Positions 32,197-42,255 of a DNA stretch of 64,000 bases are shown here, one piece after another (the first letter of the stretch is position 1; each line of letters starts with the position of its first letter). The notes beneath the pieces were generated by a model. It made no database searches. It saw only the letters and a program-made list of their open reading frames with translations, and was not told the origin of the DNA. A program made the position numbers and the translations under genes. The stretch lies in NCBI GenBank assembly GCA_035623075.1, contig DASPUC010000052.1, positions 62,001 to 126,000 of the forward strand, in the 5' to 3' direction. The DNA is from Nitrospiraceae bacterium. Lineage in GTDB: Bacteria; Nitrospirota; Nitrospiria; Nitrospirales; Nitrospiraceae.

Positions 32197-35166
32197 ATGC
32201 CCATGCACCCAGGTGGTCCTTCCCTGGAACCAGAAATCCGTCGCATTGGTGAGCAACTTGCCCGTCTTTCAGCCGGTCAGGCACCGAGCATGTTCAACCT
32301 CCGCTGGTGGTCGCAAGCGGCCATCAACTTGGCTATGCATGACAGCGCCTTCAAGACACAGCTGTTTCGCTTCATCGACGTATTACCTTCGGTCGTCGAC
32401 GATGCGCGAGTCGTGACCCTCGCGCAAGAGTATTTGGGAAATGTGAGTGCGCAAATCTTCGGGGCGCAATGGGGGCTCCATGCGATGGCGGCGACGCAGC
32501 TTGGCGCTCGGCTCACCGGAAAAGCGATCAGGACCCAAGTTGAACAGATGGCCAGGAGTTTTATTGCCGGCGGCACAGTCGCTGAAGCGGAACCGGTGTT
32601 GGCTGAGCTGTGGACGCAGGGACGGTCCTGGTCCGTCGATCTCCTGGGAGAAGCCACCATCAGTGACCGCGAAGGCGACCGGTATCGGGATCGATGCCTG
32701 AAGGCCTTGCACGAACTGACCCAGATTGCCACGGAATGGCCGTCCGTCCCGTTGCTGGAACGGGATCATCTTGGTCTTATCCCGCGCGTTCAGCTTTCGC
32801 TCAAGATTTCGGCGCTGTCGCCACATCTGGACCCGATCGACCCCGAGGGCAGCTATCGGTCCGTCGTAGCACGGTTACATCCCATCCTCGACCTGGCGAT
32901 GAAGCTCCCGGCTTCCCTGATCTTCGACATGGAACAGGCTGAGACGAAGGATCTGCTGATAGAAATTTTTACCAGGCTGTTTTCAGAACCGGCCTATCGG
33001 ACATGTCCGCACGTGGGGCTTGCGCTTCAGGCGTACCATCGAGAGACACAGCGGGACGTCGATCATCTCCTTACGTGGGTCCGTCATCGGTCGGCTCCGA
33101 TCACCATGCGCTTGGTGAAAGGCGCTTACTGGGATTCGGATATCATTCGCTACCGGCAACGAGGATGGTCGATTCCCCTCTTCGAGCAAAAAGTCGAGAC
33201 GGATACCAACTATGAAACGCTCACCCAGACCCTGCTAACCCACACGACGATTATCCGACCCGCTTTCGGTACGCATAACCTCCGGACGCTGGCCCACATC
33301 GAGGCTACGGCCAGATCACTCAAGCTGTCTCCGGAAACCTGGGAGTATCAGATGATCTTTGGAATGGCCGAGCCCTTTCAGCAGGCCATCACTCAACTGG
33401 GACGCCGCTTGCGACTCTATGCCCCGATCGGAGAACTTCTCCCCGGAATGGCCTACCTCGTCCGACGCTTGCTTGAAAACACGTCGAATGAATCGTTTCT
33501 CCGCAAGGAGTATGTGGAATCAGAATCTTTGACGACGTTGCTCGCTCCTCCTTCATCAGGAAGCGCCGCGCCAGCTAAAACAGCCTCCTCACGAGGCGCC
33601 GAGAATGTCGGATTTTACAATGAGCCGACCAGCAACTTTGCAGAGGCCGGCCGCCGGGTTGCAATGCAGACCGCCCTCGCGACAGTCCGAGCGCACCTGG
33701 GCAAGAAGTGGGCATCTTCAATCGGAAGCGGCCAGCCATCCGGTCCGGTCATCGAGTCTCGCAACCCGAACCGGCCGGATGAGGCAATCGGGCACGTGAC
33801 AACTGCGCGGCCCGATGAGATCGACCAAGCTGTACGAAGTGCGGTCACAGGCTGGCAGCGTTGGCGCGAGACAGCTGCGGAGGATCGTGTCAACATTCTG
33901 CGCGGAGCCGCTTCGCTCATGCGACAGCGCCGCGACGAGCTGGCCGCCTGGGAGATTTTAGAATGCGGTAAACCCTGGCGGGAAGCGGACGCTGATCTGG
34001 CAGAGGCCATCGATTTTCTGGAGTTCTATGCCGCGGAATGGCAACGACTCGCCATCCCGGCACGGTTGGGATCCGAGCCGGGGGAACTCAATCACCGTTC
34101 GTATCACCCGCGAGGGGTGACGGCGGTCATCGCCCCGTGGAATTTTCCACTGGCCATTCCGACCGGCATGGTCTCGGCAGCTCTCGTGACGGGTAATCCC
34201 GTCGTCTTTAAACCCTCTGAGCGGTCCTCCGTCTTGGGGCAGATCCTGACGGACATCCTTCGCCAGGCCGGGGTACCGGATGAAGCGTTGTGCTGTGTGG
34301 CCGGTGGGCCGGAGATCGGGCGGCTATTGGTGCAGCACTCTGACGTGGCCACGATCGCATTTACCGGCTCGAAGGACGTGGGCCTGAACATCATGAGAGA
34401 TGCAAGTGCCGTTGCGCCAGGACAGATTATGATCAAGCGTGTCATAGCCGAAATGGGAGGCAAGAACGCAATCATCGTCGATGAGACGGCAGATCTCGAC
34501 GAAGCCATCACCGGTATCGTCACCTCCTTTACTGGCTATGCCGGCCAAAAGTGTTCCGCCTGTTCTCGGGCGATTGTGCATGCCTCAATCTATGACCTAT
34601 TTCTTGATCGGCTGAAAGAAGCAGTCCTGAGCCTCATCATCGGGAACCCCGAAGAACCGGGCACGCAGGTCGGACCGGTGATCGACAGCCGCGCCCAGAC
34701 GAAAATCACCGAACACATCGCGATGGGAAAACAGGATGCCCGCTTGGTCGTCGAACGGGCTGTACCTGGTCCCGGATGGTATGTGGGGCCGACAGTATTT
34801 GCCGATGTCAAGCCGACGCATCGGCTCGCGCAGGAAGAAATCTTCGGACCTGTGCTCGCAGTGATGAAAGCCGAATCGTTTCAGGAGGCCTTGACGCTGG
34901 CCAACGCAACGTCCTATGCGCTCACCGGCGGCGTCTATTCACGAAGCCCAGAGAATTTAGCCCTCGCACAGCAGCAGTTCGATGTGGGAAATCTGTATCT
35001 CAACCGGCCGATAACCGGTGCACTCGTCGGTCGACAGCCTTTTGGTGGACATCGCTTTTCCGGAGTCGGATCAAAGGCGGGGGGACAGGACTATCTGATG
35101 CAATTCACGGTCAGTCGAATCATTAGCGAAAATACGCTGCGCAGGGGCTTCGCGCCAATCGAATGA
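32197..35166 (+). CDS. putA: bifunctional proline dehydrogenase / pyrroline-5-carboxylate dehydrogenase
   Basis: The 989-residue protein joins a PRODH barrel (about 70-440; LSLKISALSPHLDP; MRLVKGAYWDSDI; YAPIGELLPGMAYLVRRLLENTSNESF) to an aldehyde dehydrogenase domain (about 500-985) with PWNFPLAIPTGM, Glu in AEMGGKNAI and catalytic Cys in GQKCSACS. There is no N-terminal ribbon-helix-helix, so it does not repress its own gene; this is the short PutA type. It oxidises proline to glutamate through the quinone pool. ATG at 32197 or 32203. The 3' end overlaps the convergent gene by 96 bases. Confidence 0.95.
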   Translation: MPMHPGGPSLEPEIRRIGEQLARLSAGQAPSMFNLRWWSQAAINLAMHDSAFKTQLFRFIDVLPSVVDDARVVTLAQEYLGNVSAQIFGAQWGLHAMAATQLGARLTGKAIRTQVEQMARSFIAGGTVAEAEPVLAELWTQGRSWSVDLLGEATISDREGDRYRDRCLKALHELTQIATEWPSVPLLERDHLGLIPRVQLSLKISALSPHLDPIDPEGSYRSVVARLHPILDLAMKLPASLIFDMEQAETKDLLIEIFTRLFSEPAYRTCPHVGLALQAYHRETQRDVDHLLTWVRHRSAPITMRLVKGAYWDSDIIRYRQRGWSIPLFEQKVETDTNYETLTQTLLTHTTIIRPAFGTHNLRTLAHIEATARSLKLSPETWEYQMIFGMAEPFQQAITQLGRRLRLYAPIGELLPGMAYLVRRLLENTSNESFLRKEYVESESLTTLLAPPSSGSAAPAKTASSRGAENVGFYNEPTSNFAEAGRRVAMQTALATVRAHLGKKWASSIGSGQPSGPVIESRNPNRPDEAIGHVTTARPDEIDQAVRSAVTGWQRWRETAAEDRVNILRGAASLMRQRRDELAAWEILECGKPWREADADLAEAIDFLEFYAAEWQRLAIPARLGSEPGELNHRSYHPRGVTAVIAPWNFPLAIPTGMVSAALVTGNPVVFKPSERSSVLGQILTDILRQAGVPDEALCCVAGGPEIGRLLVQHSDVATIAFTGSKDVGLNIMRDASAVAPGQIMIKRVIAEMGGKNAIIVDETADLDEAITGIVTSFTGYAGQKCSACSRAIVHASIYDLFLDRLKEAVLSLIIGNPEEPGTQVGPVIDSRAQTKITEHIAMGKQDARLVVERAVPGPGWYVGPTVFADVKPTHRLAQEEIFGPVLAVMKAESFQEALTLANATSYALTGGVYSRSPENLALAQQQFDVGNLYLNRPITGALVGRQPFGGHRFSGVGSKAGGQDYLMQFTVSRIISENTLRRGFAPIE

Positions 35167-35961
35167 TGTCTCCGCCGGCTTCACCTCGTACGATTCCAAC
35201 TCTTCCGTAATTTCCGTCACCACTCCACGGTCCTGGACTAAGGAAATCTCCTGACGCTCCGTATATTTGATCAGTCCCACCCCTTTCGCAAACCAGGCTG
35301 TCATGACGTCGGTTCCCGTCGCGGTCTTGTCAGCTCCAGACAGATGAATCCGCATCGTCATCTGGGCTTCAACCTTGACCGCCTCCTTGAACGTTCCGGC
35401 CGGAACGGTGACGGACTCCACCCCCGCGATCGTCGCATGGCCTCGGGCATCAGCTTTCTCGTTCGTACCGTCCCGATCCATGTCGGTGCCGAAATCTAAC
35501 CCTGAACGGTCGAACTGTTGGAAGGATGTCCCGACCTTCATCGGAAACCGGATAATTTGATAGGGAATCAGCTGCTTCTCGAGGGGAGTTCCCGGCTCAG
35601 ACCCGTAATAAACAATTCCCACAATGTCGCGCCGATAGAAGCTATCTGATGGTCCGTGATTCCCAGGGTTGGAATCATGGAAGACTGTAACTTTTAAGCC
35701 CTTGATCGATTTTGTTCCAGTCACAGAAGACACGTTACTGAATACCTTCAAGTCGATTGTTTGGAGAGGACCCTCAGAGATTTGGCCACGATATGTCCAC
35801 CGATTGCCCACTTCGTCGGGAAAATATTCTTCCGAATGGGCGATGATCCCCGTCTCTTCGGCATGGAGTACGGAAAGCGGTGCGACGCCCCCGAAACCAA
35901 GCAGGAATCCGGCCATGACGATACAGCGGACGGCAACCGAGTTTACGGGCATACACATCAT
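35071..35961 (-). CDS. exported protein of unknown function, overlaps putA 3' end
   Basis: The 296-residue protein has a signal peptide (MAGFLLGFGGVAPLSVLHAEE). A beta-rich body follows (YFPDEVGNRWTYRG; VSSVTGTKSIKGLKVTVFHD; VTVPAGTFKEAVKVEA; WFAKGVGLIKYTER). The pattern YFP-x-x-GN-W-Y and a later 'AGTFKEAVKVE' resembles other exported bacterial domains that describe a stored or secreted product, but I cannot name it. The last 30 residues or so after SYEV lie antisense to putA and look like read-through. Confidence 0.8.
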   Translation of the reverse strand: MMCMPVNSVAVRCIVMAGFLLGFGGVAPLSVLHAEETGIIAHSEEYFPDEVGNRWTYRGQISEGPLQTIDLKVFSNVSSVTGTKSIKGLKVTVFHDSNPGNHGPSDSFYRRDIVGIVYYGSEPGTPLEKQLIPYQIIRFPMKVGTSFQQFDRSGLDFGTDMDRDGTNEKADARGHATIAGVESVTVPAGTFKEAVKVEAQMTMRIHLSGADKTATGTDVMTAWFAKGVGLIKYTERQEISLVQDRGVVTEITEELESYEVKPAETSFDWREAPAQRIFANDSTDRELHQIVLSPRL

Positions 35962-36134
35962 CCAAAGAGTGGGCTGACGGTATCACAGGCGTCGCTAGGG
36001 CGGCAAGTAACGCTCTGAGGATCACCCCACACTCGAAGAGCGTGAGACTTGCCTTGGGAGAACGTCCTGACCATAATGGCAACCCTATGCCCTCACAACG
36101 GCAATCAGTTCGGCCTTCAAGCCGACGGGCACCC

Positions 36135-36863
36135 ATGCATCAGCGCGCGTCGGCGGTCCTTGTGACCGGTGCATCTGGAGGAATCGGGCGAGCTATCAGC
36201 GTGGCGTTCGCGTCGAGAGGTTGGTATGTCGGCGTACATTATTTTCAGAGCAAGGCGGCGGCCGAAAGCACACGACAGGCCGTCCTGAGAGCGGGAGGGA
36301 CGGGCGATCTTTACCAAGCCGACATTCGACAGAAAAACGATGTTCAACTGATGATGGATGTATATCGCCGAACTGCAAGGAAACACAATGTATTTGTGTG
36401 CAATGCTGGTGTTGGGTCAGGCGAGCTTCTCATCCGCCAAAAGGAAGAAGACTGGACCCAGGTCATGGCAACGAATCTCACCGGGACATTTCATTGCCTC
36501 TGCGCCATGGCCGAAGTACTCATCGAGCAAGGCGGGGGAGCCATCATTGTCATCGGTTCATATGCGGGCCTGCATGGGAGCCCCGGCCAAGCTGCCTATG
36601 CTACATCGAAGGCGGGGCTCATCGGCTTGATAAAAACCGCTGCTCATGAATGGGGACCCTATAACGTGCGAGTAAATCTTGTGCTACCTGGGTGGCAAAA
36701 CACGAGCCTCGCTGGAGAGGCCATGCCTGGGCCTGATGGATTGACCGATCACCTACTGGGACGATCCCCTGCCCTTTCGGAAGTGGCCAAGACGGTCGTT
36801 CATCTGGCGGAACTGTCTGATGTGTCGGGACAGATCTGGAATTGTGATAGCCGAGAATTGTGA
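36135..36863 (+). CDS. short-chain dehydrogenase/reductase
   Basis: A classical SDR of about 242 residues from ATG 36135; in-frame ATG 36087 and GTG 36042 would lengthen it, and no ribosome site decides. The NAD(P) motif is VTGASGGIGRAI, the strand-4 motif NAGVGS, and the catalytic Ser-Tyr-Lys are in VIGSYAGLHGSPGQAAYATSKAG. It resembles FabG-type 3-oxoacyl-ACP reductases. Its stop TGA shares one base with the bioD ATG, so the two are translationally coupled, which may point to a role in making the biotin precursor. Confidence 0.9.
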   Translation: MHQRASAVLVTGASGGIGRAISVAFASRGWYVGVHYFQSKAAAESTRQAVLRAGGTGDLYQADIRQKNDVQLMMDVYRRTARKHNVFVCNAGVGSGELLIRQKEEDWTQVMATNLTGTFHCLCAMAEVLIEQGGGAIIVIGSYAGLHGSPGQAAYATSKAGLIGLIKTAAHEWGPYNVRVNLVLPGWQNTSLAGEAMPGPDGLTDHLLGRSPALSEVAKTVVHLAELSDVSGQIWNCDSREL

Positions 36864-37612
36864 TGCGCCGAACTGGTCAATCCACACACACGGGAGTGTT
36901 CATTACTGGAACAGACACGGCCGTTGGAAAAACTCTCGTCTCGGCCGTCCTTGCCCTTCAGATGAAGCAGCAAGGCTATACGGTAGGCGTCATGAAGCCG
37001 ATTGAGACCGGTGTCTCGAAAGCCAGGCTGGCTCAGTCTGATGGAGCACGGTTGCAAGGCATCGTCGAATCCGATGAAGCCCTGGGAGCCATCAGCCCCT
37101 TTCGATTCGAGTTGCCGCTCACGCCGCTGGCGGCAGCACAAGCCGAAGGGCGGCAGATCGACCCGGCAGTGATCTACAAAGTCTATCGACTTCTTTCCGA
37201 TCGGTATGAATGCCTTGTGATGGAAGGAGTCGGCGGGGTGCATGTGCCACTCGCTCCCAAATTCGCGGTAATTGATCTTGTCGCTCACTTGAAGCTTCCG
37301 GCGGTGGTTGTGGGTCGATCCCGACTAGGCGGGATCAATCACGCCTTGCTGACCGTCGAAGCCCTTCAGCGCCGGAAAATACCCATCGTGGCACTAGTTC
37401 TGAATCAAACCGAGCCGGTGCGATCGAAGATCGATCGTTTGCAGGAACGAACCACAGTCGAGATTCTGCGGAAGAAGGCGGGCGTGCCGGTGATCGGCCC
37501 ACTCCCTTATCGATCGGAACTGTCACGCCAATTTCGACGGTCGGCTACGCGGCTGGCCCATTCGGCAGCAATAAAGAAACTGGCCAAGGTCGTTAGGAGA
37601 GCAATGAAATGA
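36863..37612 (+). CDS. bioD: dethiobiotin synthetase
   Basis: The 249-residue protein has the P-loop FITGTDTAVGKT near residue 12, GVMKPIETG, the carbamate-site EGVGGVHVPL and the DxxG-like RSRLGGINHALLTVEAL. These are BioD hallmarks. It closes the ureido ring of biotin from DAPA, CO2 and ATP. A GTG at 36860 is an alternative start. No bioA, bioB or bioF lies in the window. The end overlaps thiE by 20 bases on the opposite strand. Biotin is needed by AccB, encoded near by. Confidence 0.95.
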   Translation: MRRTGQSTHTGVFITGTDTAVGKTLVSAVLALQMKQQGYTVGVMKPIETGVSKARLAQSDGARLQGIVESDEALGAISPFRFELPLTPLAAAQAEGRQIDPAVIYKVYRLLSDRYECLVMEGVGGVHVPLAPKFAVIDLVAHLKLPAVVVGRSRLGGINHALLTVEALQRRKIPIVALVLNQTEPVRSKIDRLQERTTVEILRKKAGVPVIGPLPYRSELSRQFRRSATRLAHSAAIKKLAKVVRRAMK

Positions 37613-38231
37613 GTTGCGCGACGGCCTTTTTTACATCCGGTGCGGTCAGCACTGCCGAGATAACAGCGATGCCATTGGCGCCCGCCTGCAGGGTGGTCTT
37701 AACTTGGTCCGCTTGGATCCCGCCGATGGCAAAGATGGGAAGTGCCGTGAGGGGTCGGATCTGCTGCAACCCTTCCAACCCGACGACCGGATCGTGGTCG
37801 TGTTTCGAAGCAGGCTTAAAGATCGGCCCGAACCCGATGTAGTCGGGATTTAGCTTGTCCGCTTGTCGCACCTGCTCGGCATTGTGAGTTGACAAGCCGA
37901 TGATTTTGGCCGACCCCAACAGCATCCTTGCCTCGATGTAGGGCAGGTCACCCTGGCCTAGATGCACCCCGTCAGCCTCCACCGCCTGTGCCAGATCGCA
38001 GCGATCATTGACGATGAACAGTGCCCCCTCTTCCGCCGCGATCTTCCGCAGAATCAAGGCTTCAGCATAGGCTTCCTTCATCGAAGCCATCTTGTTGCGA
38101 TATTGAAAGATCTTTGCACCAGCCGCTGCCGATTGTGTCAGCACATCGCGCAGGGATCGTCCTGGGCAAACTGAGGGATCAAGAATGATGTACAGTCCCT
38201 GGAGTGAGCGTCGATGGTTGTTGGCTGTCAT
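37593..38231 (-). CDS. thiE: thiamine-phosphate synthase family protein
   Basis: A 212-residue TIM barrel with the ThiE blocks FQYRNKMASMKE, LFIVNDRCDLAQAVEADGVHLGQGDLP, IIGLSTHNAEQ, YIGFGPIF and FAIGGIQADQV. It couples the thiazole and pyrimidine phosphates of thiamine. The stretch after GPIF (KPASKHDHDP) differs from the usual PTxTK, so a TenI-like relative is possible. It closes the long minus-strand series and overlaps bioD convergently by 20 bases. I find no TPP riboswitch consensus upstream. Confidence 0.9.
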   Translation of the reverse strand: MTANNHRRSLQGLYIILDPSVCPGRSLRDVLTQSAAAGAKIFQYRNKMASMKEAYAEALILRKIAAEEGALFIVNDRCDLAQAVEADGVHLGQGDLPYIEARMLLGSAKIIGLSTHNAEQVRQADKLNPDYIGFGPIFKPASKHDHDPVVGLEGLQQIRPLTALPIFAIGGIQADQVKTTLQAGANGIAVISAVLTAPDVKKAVAQLISLLS

Positions 38232-38288
38232 GACCGTGAACCGTCGAGAGAGAGGCGAGCTCTAGGGTCAACTTCGGTGAGAGGCCGA

Positions 38289-39629
38289 TCATCCAGCCAG
38301 GAACCGGTCGAGGAATGTCGTTGAGACATGGCCCTTTTGGAAATCAGGATCGTTGAGGATGCGCTTGTGAAGCGGGATCGTCGTCTTAATGCCTTCGATG
38401 ACGAATTCGTCGAGGGCGCGGCGCATGCGGGCGATCGCTTCCTGCCGGTCGCGGCCGTGAGTGATGACCTTTGCGATCATGGAATCATAGTGCGGGACGA
38501 CCATCGCATTGGATTCCATCGCGGAATCGACACGGACACCGAACCCGCCCGGAGCATTGTATTTTGTGATCAACCCCGGCGAAGGCGTAAATTTTTCCGG
38601 GTCTTCCGCGTTGATGCGGCATTCCAGGCTATGGCCGTTTAAACGGATGTCTTGTTGTTTGATGGAGAGCACCTGTCCATTGGCGAGCTTGATCTGCTCT
38701 TTGATGAGGTCGACACCGGTGACCATTTCCGTGATCGGATGTTCCACTTGAATGCGGGTGTTTACCTCCATAAAGAAAAAATTATGGTCTTTGTCGAGCA
38801 GAAACTCCACGGTTCCGACGTTCCGGTAATGCACAGCCTTGACTGCTTCGACAGCTACACGGCCGATTTCCTTGCGCAGCTTCTCATCCACGGCAGGAGA
38901 AGGTGTTTCTTCGACAAGTTTCTGGTGACGCCGCTGAATGGAGCAGTCCCGCTCACCCAAGTGAATGACATGGCCGCGATGGTCGGCGATAATCTGCACT
39001 TCAATATGCCGAGGTTCTAGAAAATACCGCTCAAGGTAGACCCCGTCATGGCCGAACGTCGATTTGGCCTCTGCCTGTGCGGCTTGGAATGCGCGTGCCA
39101 AGTCATCAGCTTTGTTGACGACCCGCATCCCGCGTCCTCCTCCGCCAGCAGAGGCCTTAATGATGACGGGGTATCCGATCTTGGTCGCAGCATCCAATGC
39201 TTCCTGTTCGCTTTTGAGCTCACCTGGGCTTCCTGGTGTGACAGGCAGCCCTTTCCTCGCGACAATTTCCCTCGCCTTGGCTTTATCACCCATCAGGGCG
39301 ATGTTCTCGGACGTGGGACCGATGAACTTGATCCCGATGGATTCGCACACTTCAGCGAAGTGAGCGTTCTCGGAGAGAAATCCATAGCCCGGATGGATGG
39401 CATCGGCTCCCGTGATTTCTGCGGCGCTCAGCACGTTCGGAATGTTACGGTAACTTAGGGCAGCCTCCGGCGGTCCGATGCAGATGCGTTCGTCCGCCGC
39501 TTTGACGTGGAAGGAGCCGGCATCGGCTTCAGAGTGGACTGCCACGGTCTTGATGCCGAGTTCTTTGCAGGCTCGAATGACCCGCAGTGCGATTTCTCCG
39601 CGATTAGCGATTAACACTTTCTTGAACAC
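38289..39629 (-). CDS. accC: acetyl-CoA carboxylase, biotin carboxylase subunit
   Basis: The 446-residue protein matches AccC over its length: N-terminal [25 protein letters not shown]-grasp [14 protein letters not shown], active site [22 protein letters not shown], and the C-terminal subdomain. It carboxylates the biotin of AccB. It follows accB by 33 bases. AccA is encoded far away at 5504-6478 and AccD is not in the window. Confidence 0.98.
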   Translation of the reverse strand: MFKKVLIANRGEIALRVIRACKELGIKTVAVHSEADAGSFHVKAADERICIGPPEAALSYRNIPNVLSAAEITGADAIHPGYGFLSENAHFAEVCESIGIKFIGPTSENIALMGDKAKAREIVARKGLPVTPGSPGELKSEQEALDAATKIGYPVIIKASAGGGGRGMRVVNKADDLARAFQAAQAEAKSTFGHDGVYLERYFLEPRHIEVQIIADHRGHVIHLGERDCSIQRRHQKLVEETPSPAVDEKLRKEIGRVAVEAVKAVHYRNVGTVEFLLDKDHNFFFMEVNTRIQVEHPITEMVTGVDLIKEQIKLANGQVLSIKQQDIRLNGHSLECRINAEDPEKFTPSPGLITKYNAPGGFGVRVDSAMESNAMVVPHYDSMIAKVITHGRDRQEAIARMRRALDEFVIEGIKTTIPLHKRILNDPDFQKGHVSTTFLDRFLAG

Positions 39630-39662
39630 GCCGTGGCTCCGAAATAGCTTATAGGTGGCGGA

Positions 39663-40235
39663 CTATGGTGTGGCTTTCGGATCAATAAGGAAGAGTGCTT
39701 GGCCGTATTCGACCGGCTTTGTGCTTTCAGCCAGAATTTTTGTCACTCGCCCATCTACCTCCGATTCAATTTCGTTCATCAGCTTCATGGCTTCTACGAT
39801 ACATAGCACCTGTCCTTTTTTCACGTAATCCCCTTCTTCTACATAAGGGTCGGCATCCGGTGAGGGGGATCGATAGAACGTCCCGACAATGGGTGATGCT
39901 ATTGTCACCATGCCGGAGGTGTCTTCGACCGGCGTACTCCCTGCGGGGATTGCCTGAGACGCTGACGTGACGGTCCCGGGGCCCACGTCGGCGACAGTGG
40001 TCGTCACTGTTTTTATTCCTTGTTCATACCGGACACGAATCCTGACTCCTTCTCGCTCGAGTTCCAACTCGGTCAAATTGTTACGCTTCAAAATGTCGAT
40101 AAGCTCTTGGACATGCTTGGATTGGTTCCCCAGCAGGGAAGGCGATCCTTTTCCTCCCGCGGTATCAGCAAAACCTTGCGGCAGAATGATCGGCGGCTTG
40201 TTTGTCCGCTGTTTGCGAGACTTACCCTTGCTCAC
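39663..40235 (-). CDS. accB: biotin carboxyl carrier protein of acetyl-CoA carboxylase
   Basis: The 190-residue protein has an N-terminal helix region ([23 protein letters not shown]), a flexible Pro/Ala/Ser linker, and the biotinyl domain with EAMKLMNE, the biotinylated Lys being Lys151. Its ATG overlaps the efp stop (ATGA). The first 35 residues are an extra basic stretch ([14 protein letters not shown]) not typical of AccB; an internal start is possible but the ATGA overlap supports this one. Confidence 0.97.
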   Translation of the reverse strand: MSKGKSRKQRTNKPPIILPQGFADTAGGKGSPSLLGNQSKHVQELIDILKRNNLTELELEREGVRIRVRYEQGIKTVTTTVADVGPGTVTSASQAIPAGSTPVEDTSGMVTIASPIVGTFYRSPSPDADPYVEEGDYVKKGQVLCIVEAMKLMNEIESEVDGRVTKILAESTKPVEYGQALFLIDPKATP

Positions 40236-40792
40236 CGAACGCGCTCCACGTAGGCTCTCGTGCGGGTATCGATCTTAATCACCGTGCCAACTTCGAGATA
40301 CAGTGGAACCTTAATTGTAGCGCCAGTCTCCACCACCGCCGGCTTGGTTCCACCCGAGGCCGTGTCACCACGGACACCTGGCTCGGCGTCCACGACTTTG
40401 AGTTCGATAAAGATCGGGAGCTCGACTGCGATGGGGCGATGCTCATAAATCAGGATCCTAACGTTCATGTTTTCTTTTAAGAGATCCGCATTCTCTCCCA
40501 GCTGGCTTTTCTCGAAGGTGAGCTGTTCGTAGGTCTCCGTATCCATAAACGTATACGAGTTCCCTGTCGCATAGAGGAACTGCATCTCTCGTTCCTCAAG
40601 ATCCGGCTCGTCGAATCGCTCGCCCGACCGGAACGTACGGTCGAGCACGTTGCCGGAAAGGTAGCTCTTGAGTTTAGTTCGCACGAAGGCTCCACCCTTG
40701 CCGGGTTTTACATGTTGAAATTCAACGATATAAAACGGTTCACCGTCGACCATCAGCCGGACACCTCCTCGAAAATCCGTCGTAGAAATCAC
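40232..40792 (-). CDS. efp: elongation factor P
   Basis: The 186-residue protein has three beta domains. The tip loop PGKGGAF carries Lys32, the residue that EF-P modification systems act on in other bacteria; no epmA/epmB is near. Further blocks are [34 protein letters not shown] and [20 protein letters not shown] relieves ribosome stalling at proline runs. The start is GTG at 40792, with GGGAG seven bases upstream. Confidence 0.97.
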   Translation of the reverse strand: MISTTDFRGGVRLMVDGEPFYIVEFQHVKPGKGGAFVRTKLKSYLSGNVLDRTFRSGERFDEPDLEEREMQFLYATGNSYTFMDTETYEQLTFEKSQLGENADLLKENMNVRILIYEHRPIAVELPIFIELKVVDAEPGVRGDTASGGTKPAVVETGATIKVPLYLEVGTVIKIDTRTRAYVERVR

Positions 40793-40839
40793 TCCGTACT
40801 CCCTTCTTTCGTGAATAAATCAGCGTGCACCAAATGAGA

Positions 40840-41340
40840 TTATCGTGTGTTGCGTGTGACGCGTCGTGCGGTTGACGTTGCCGCAATCTTTTTTTGCTTG
40901 CGCGGCGTGGTGAGGAGGTCATGCAATCCGCGAAGCGCGAGCAAATAGCTAGTCGGTCCCAGTCCTGAAATCTGCCCCATAGCTACGCCTGCGATGTAAG
41001 ACCGATGGCGGAACTCTTCGCGTTGATGGATGTTTGACAGATGAACCTCGATCGTGGGCAAGTCAACGGCGGCCAAGGCATCTCGAATGGCGATGCTGCT
41101 ATGGGTATAGCCCGCTGGGTTAATCACGATTCCCTGGTACCCACTCCGGGCCTCCTGAATCCACGAGACGAGTTCTCCTTCACTGTTCGACTGACGAATA
41201 TCGACTTCAATGGCTAATTCCTCGGCAAGTTTCGAGATCGCGGTATCCACTCCGTCGAGCGAGGTGGCTCCATAGATCGACTGTTCCCGCATCCCAAGGA
41301 GGTTCAAGTTAGGCCCGTGCAAAACCAGAATCCGTATCAT
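40840..41340 (-). CDS. aroQ: 3-dehydroquinate dehydratase, type II
   Basis: The protein has 166 residues, with [18 protein letters not shown] (catalytic Tyr in the lid), [37 protein letters not shown] and [17 protein letters not shown]. These define the dodecameric type II enzyme of the shikimate pathway. A basic C-terminal tail ([14 protein letters not shown]) is longer than usual. It lies 47 bases before efp on the same strand. Confidence 0.96.
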   Translation of the reverse strand: MIRILVLHGPNLNLLGMREQSIYGATSLDGVDTAISKLAEELAIEVDIRQSNSEGELVSWIQEARSGYQGIVINPAGYTHSSIAIRDALAAVDLPTIEVHLSNIHQREEFRHRSYIAGVAMGQISGLGPTSYLLALRGLHDLLTTPRKQKKIAATSTARRVTRNTR

Positions 41341-41459
41341 ATCCGCATCACTTCATGCCGATAGTCATTGATAGAGCGATTTCCCACGGTTGTGCGGGAA
41401 CGACCAGCGGAGGGGCATTGTAACAGCCTACTCCAGGCTGGTCAAACTATTGGAATGTC

Positions 41460-42239
41460 TTATGAACTCGGTGAACGCACGTGATCGGTTTGGTCGTGGT
41501 CGCGCCGCCGTGACTGGATAGAGCGGAGCCAAGTTTCGAGTTGCGATACGATACGTGACGATCCAGGTGTCGAGCATGCGGGCGTCCCAGAAAGAGGACT
41601 GCTCGCCTCTTCACTCGACTCTCCGCTGGGACGATGCATTCGCTCGAGAGTCGTCTCCATCAAGGTAGTTGCAGCTGCTAAGGGATCCACGGCTTCCGCT
41701 TCGGTTGGCGTTGACTCAATCGATGCAGAAGCAGGAGGTGCGGGAGCCTCGCGCGCTGGTTTCACCGCTGTTAGAGGAACAGTCGGGTGCTTCGCCATCG
41801 ATTTCTGTGGGACGGGACTTCCTCCAAGTTGTGCCTGGATCGACAAGGCTTCTTCATCCTGAGGATTCACCGTTAGAATGACAGTGCAACATCGCAAGGC
41901 AGCGTCAGCAAGTCCCTGCGCAACATAAATCTTGACCAGTGTTCGGTGCGCCCGCAAGTTCTCTGGACTGAGCTTGATGGCTTCTTCAAGGATGGCTTTC
42001 GCCTTGGTTGGCTGACCCATTTGGTCATAGGCGCGGCCCAGGGTCACCATCGCCGTAATAAACCCTGGATAATTTTTCAGGCCGTCTTCCAGAACGGCTG
42101 CCGCCTCTTGCCACATACCAGCCTTCACATATTCTTCGGCCAGCGGCATGAACACTTTTGACTGGGGATCTTTCACTAATTGGAGAGCCAAGCGATCTAT
42201 TTCTTGGGTATTTACGGAAGATTGCTTGTTTGGCGCCAT
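41460..42239 (-). CDS. tetratricopeptide repeat protein
   Basis: The 259-residue protein has TPR-type helices over residues 15-145: PLAEEYVKAGMWQEAAAVLEDGLKNYP, ITAMVTLGRAYDQMGQPTKAKAILEEAIKLSP, AHRTLVKIYVAQGLADAALRCCTVILTVNP. The remainder is low complexity and Ala/Pro/Ser-rich. There is no signal peptide, so it is probably cytosolic. Such proteins are common in this location; a specific partner cannot be named. It follows coaBC by 16 bases. Confidence 0.85.
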   Translation of the reverse strand: MAPNKQSSVNTQEIDRLALQLVKDPQSKVFMPLAEEYVKAGMWQEAAAVLEDGLKNYPGFITAMVTLGRAYDQMGQPTKAKAILEEAIKLSPENLRAHRTLVKIYVAQGLADAALRCCTVILTVNPQDEEALSIQAQLGGSPVPQKSMAKHPTVPLTAVKPAREAPAPPASASIESTPTEAEAVDPLAAATTLMETTLERMHRPSGESSEEASSPLSGTPACSTPGSSRIVSQLETWLRSIQSRRRDHDQTDHVRSPSS

Positions 42240-42255
42240 CGTCGGCCAGCCTTTC

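Noticed and set aside
31883-32284. Minus-strand open frame in the mrp-putA gap
   Set aside because: It overlaps the putA start, lacks a ribosome site, and the translation has no coherent fold or motif.
38232-38288. Possible TPP riboswitch before thiE
   Set aside because: The gap is 57 bases and has none of the conserved TPP aptamer segments.
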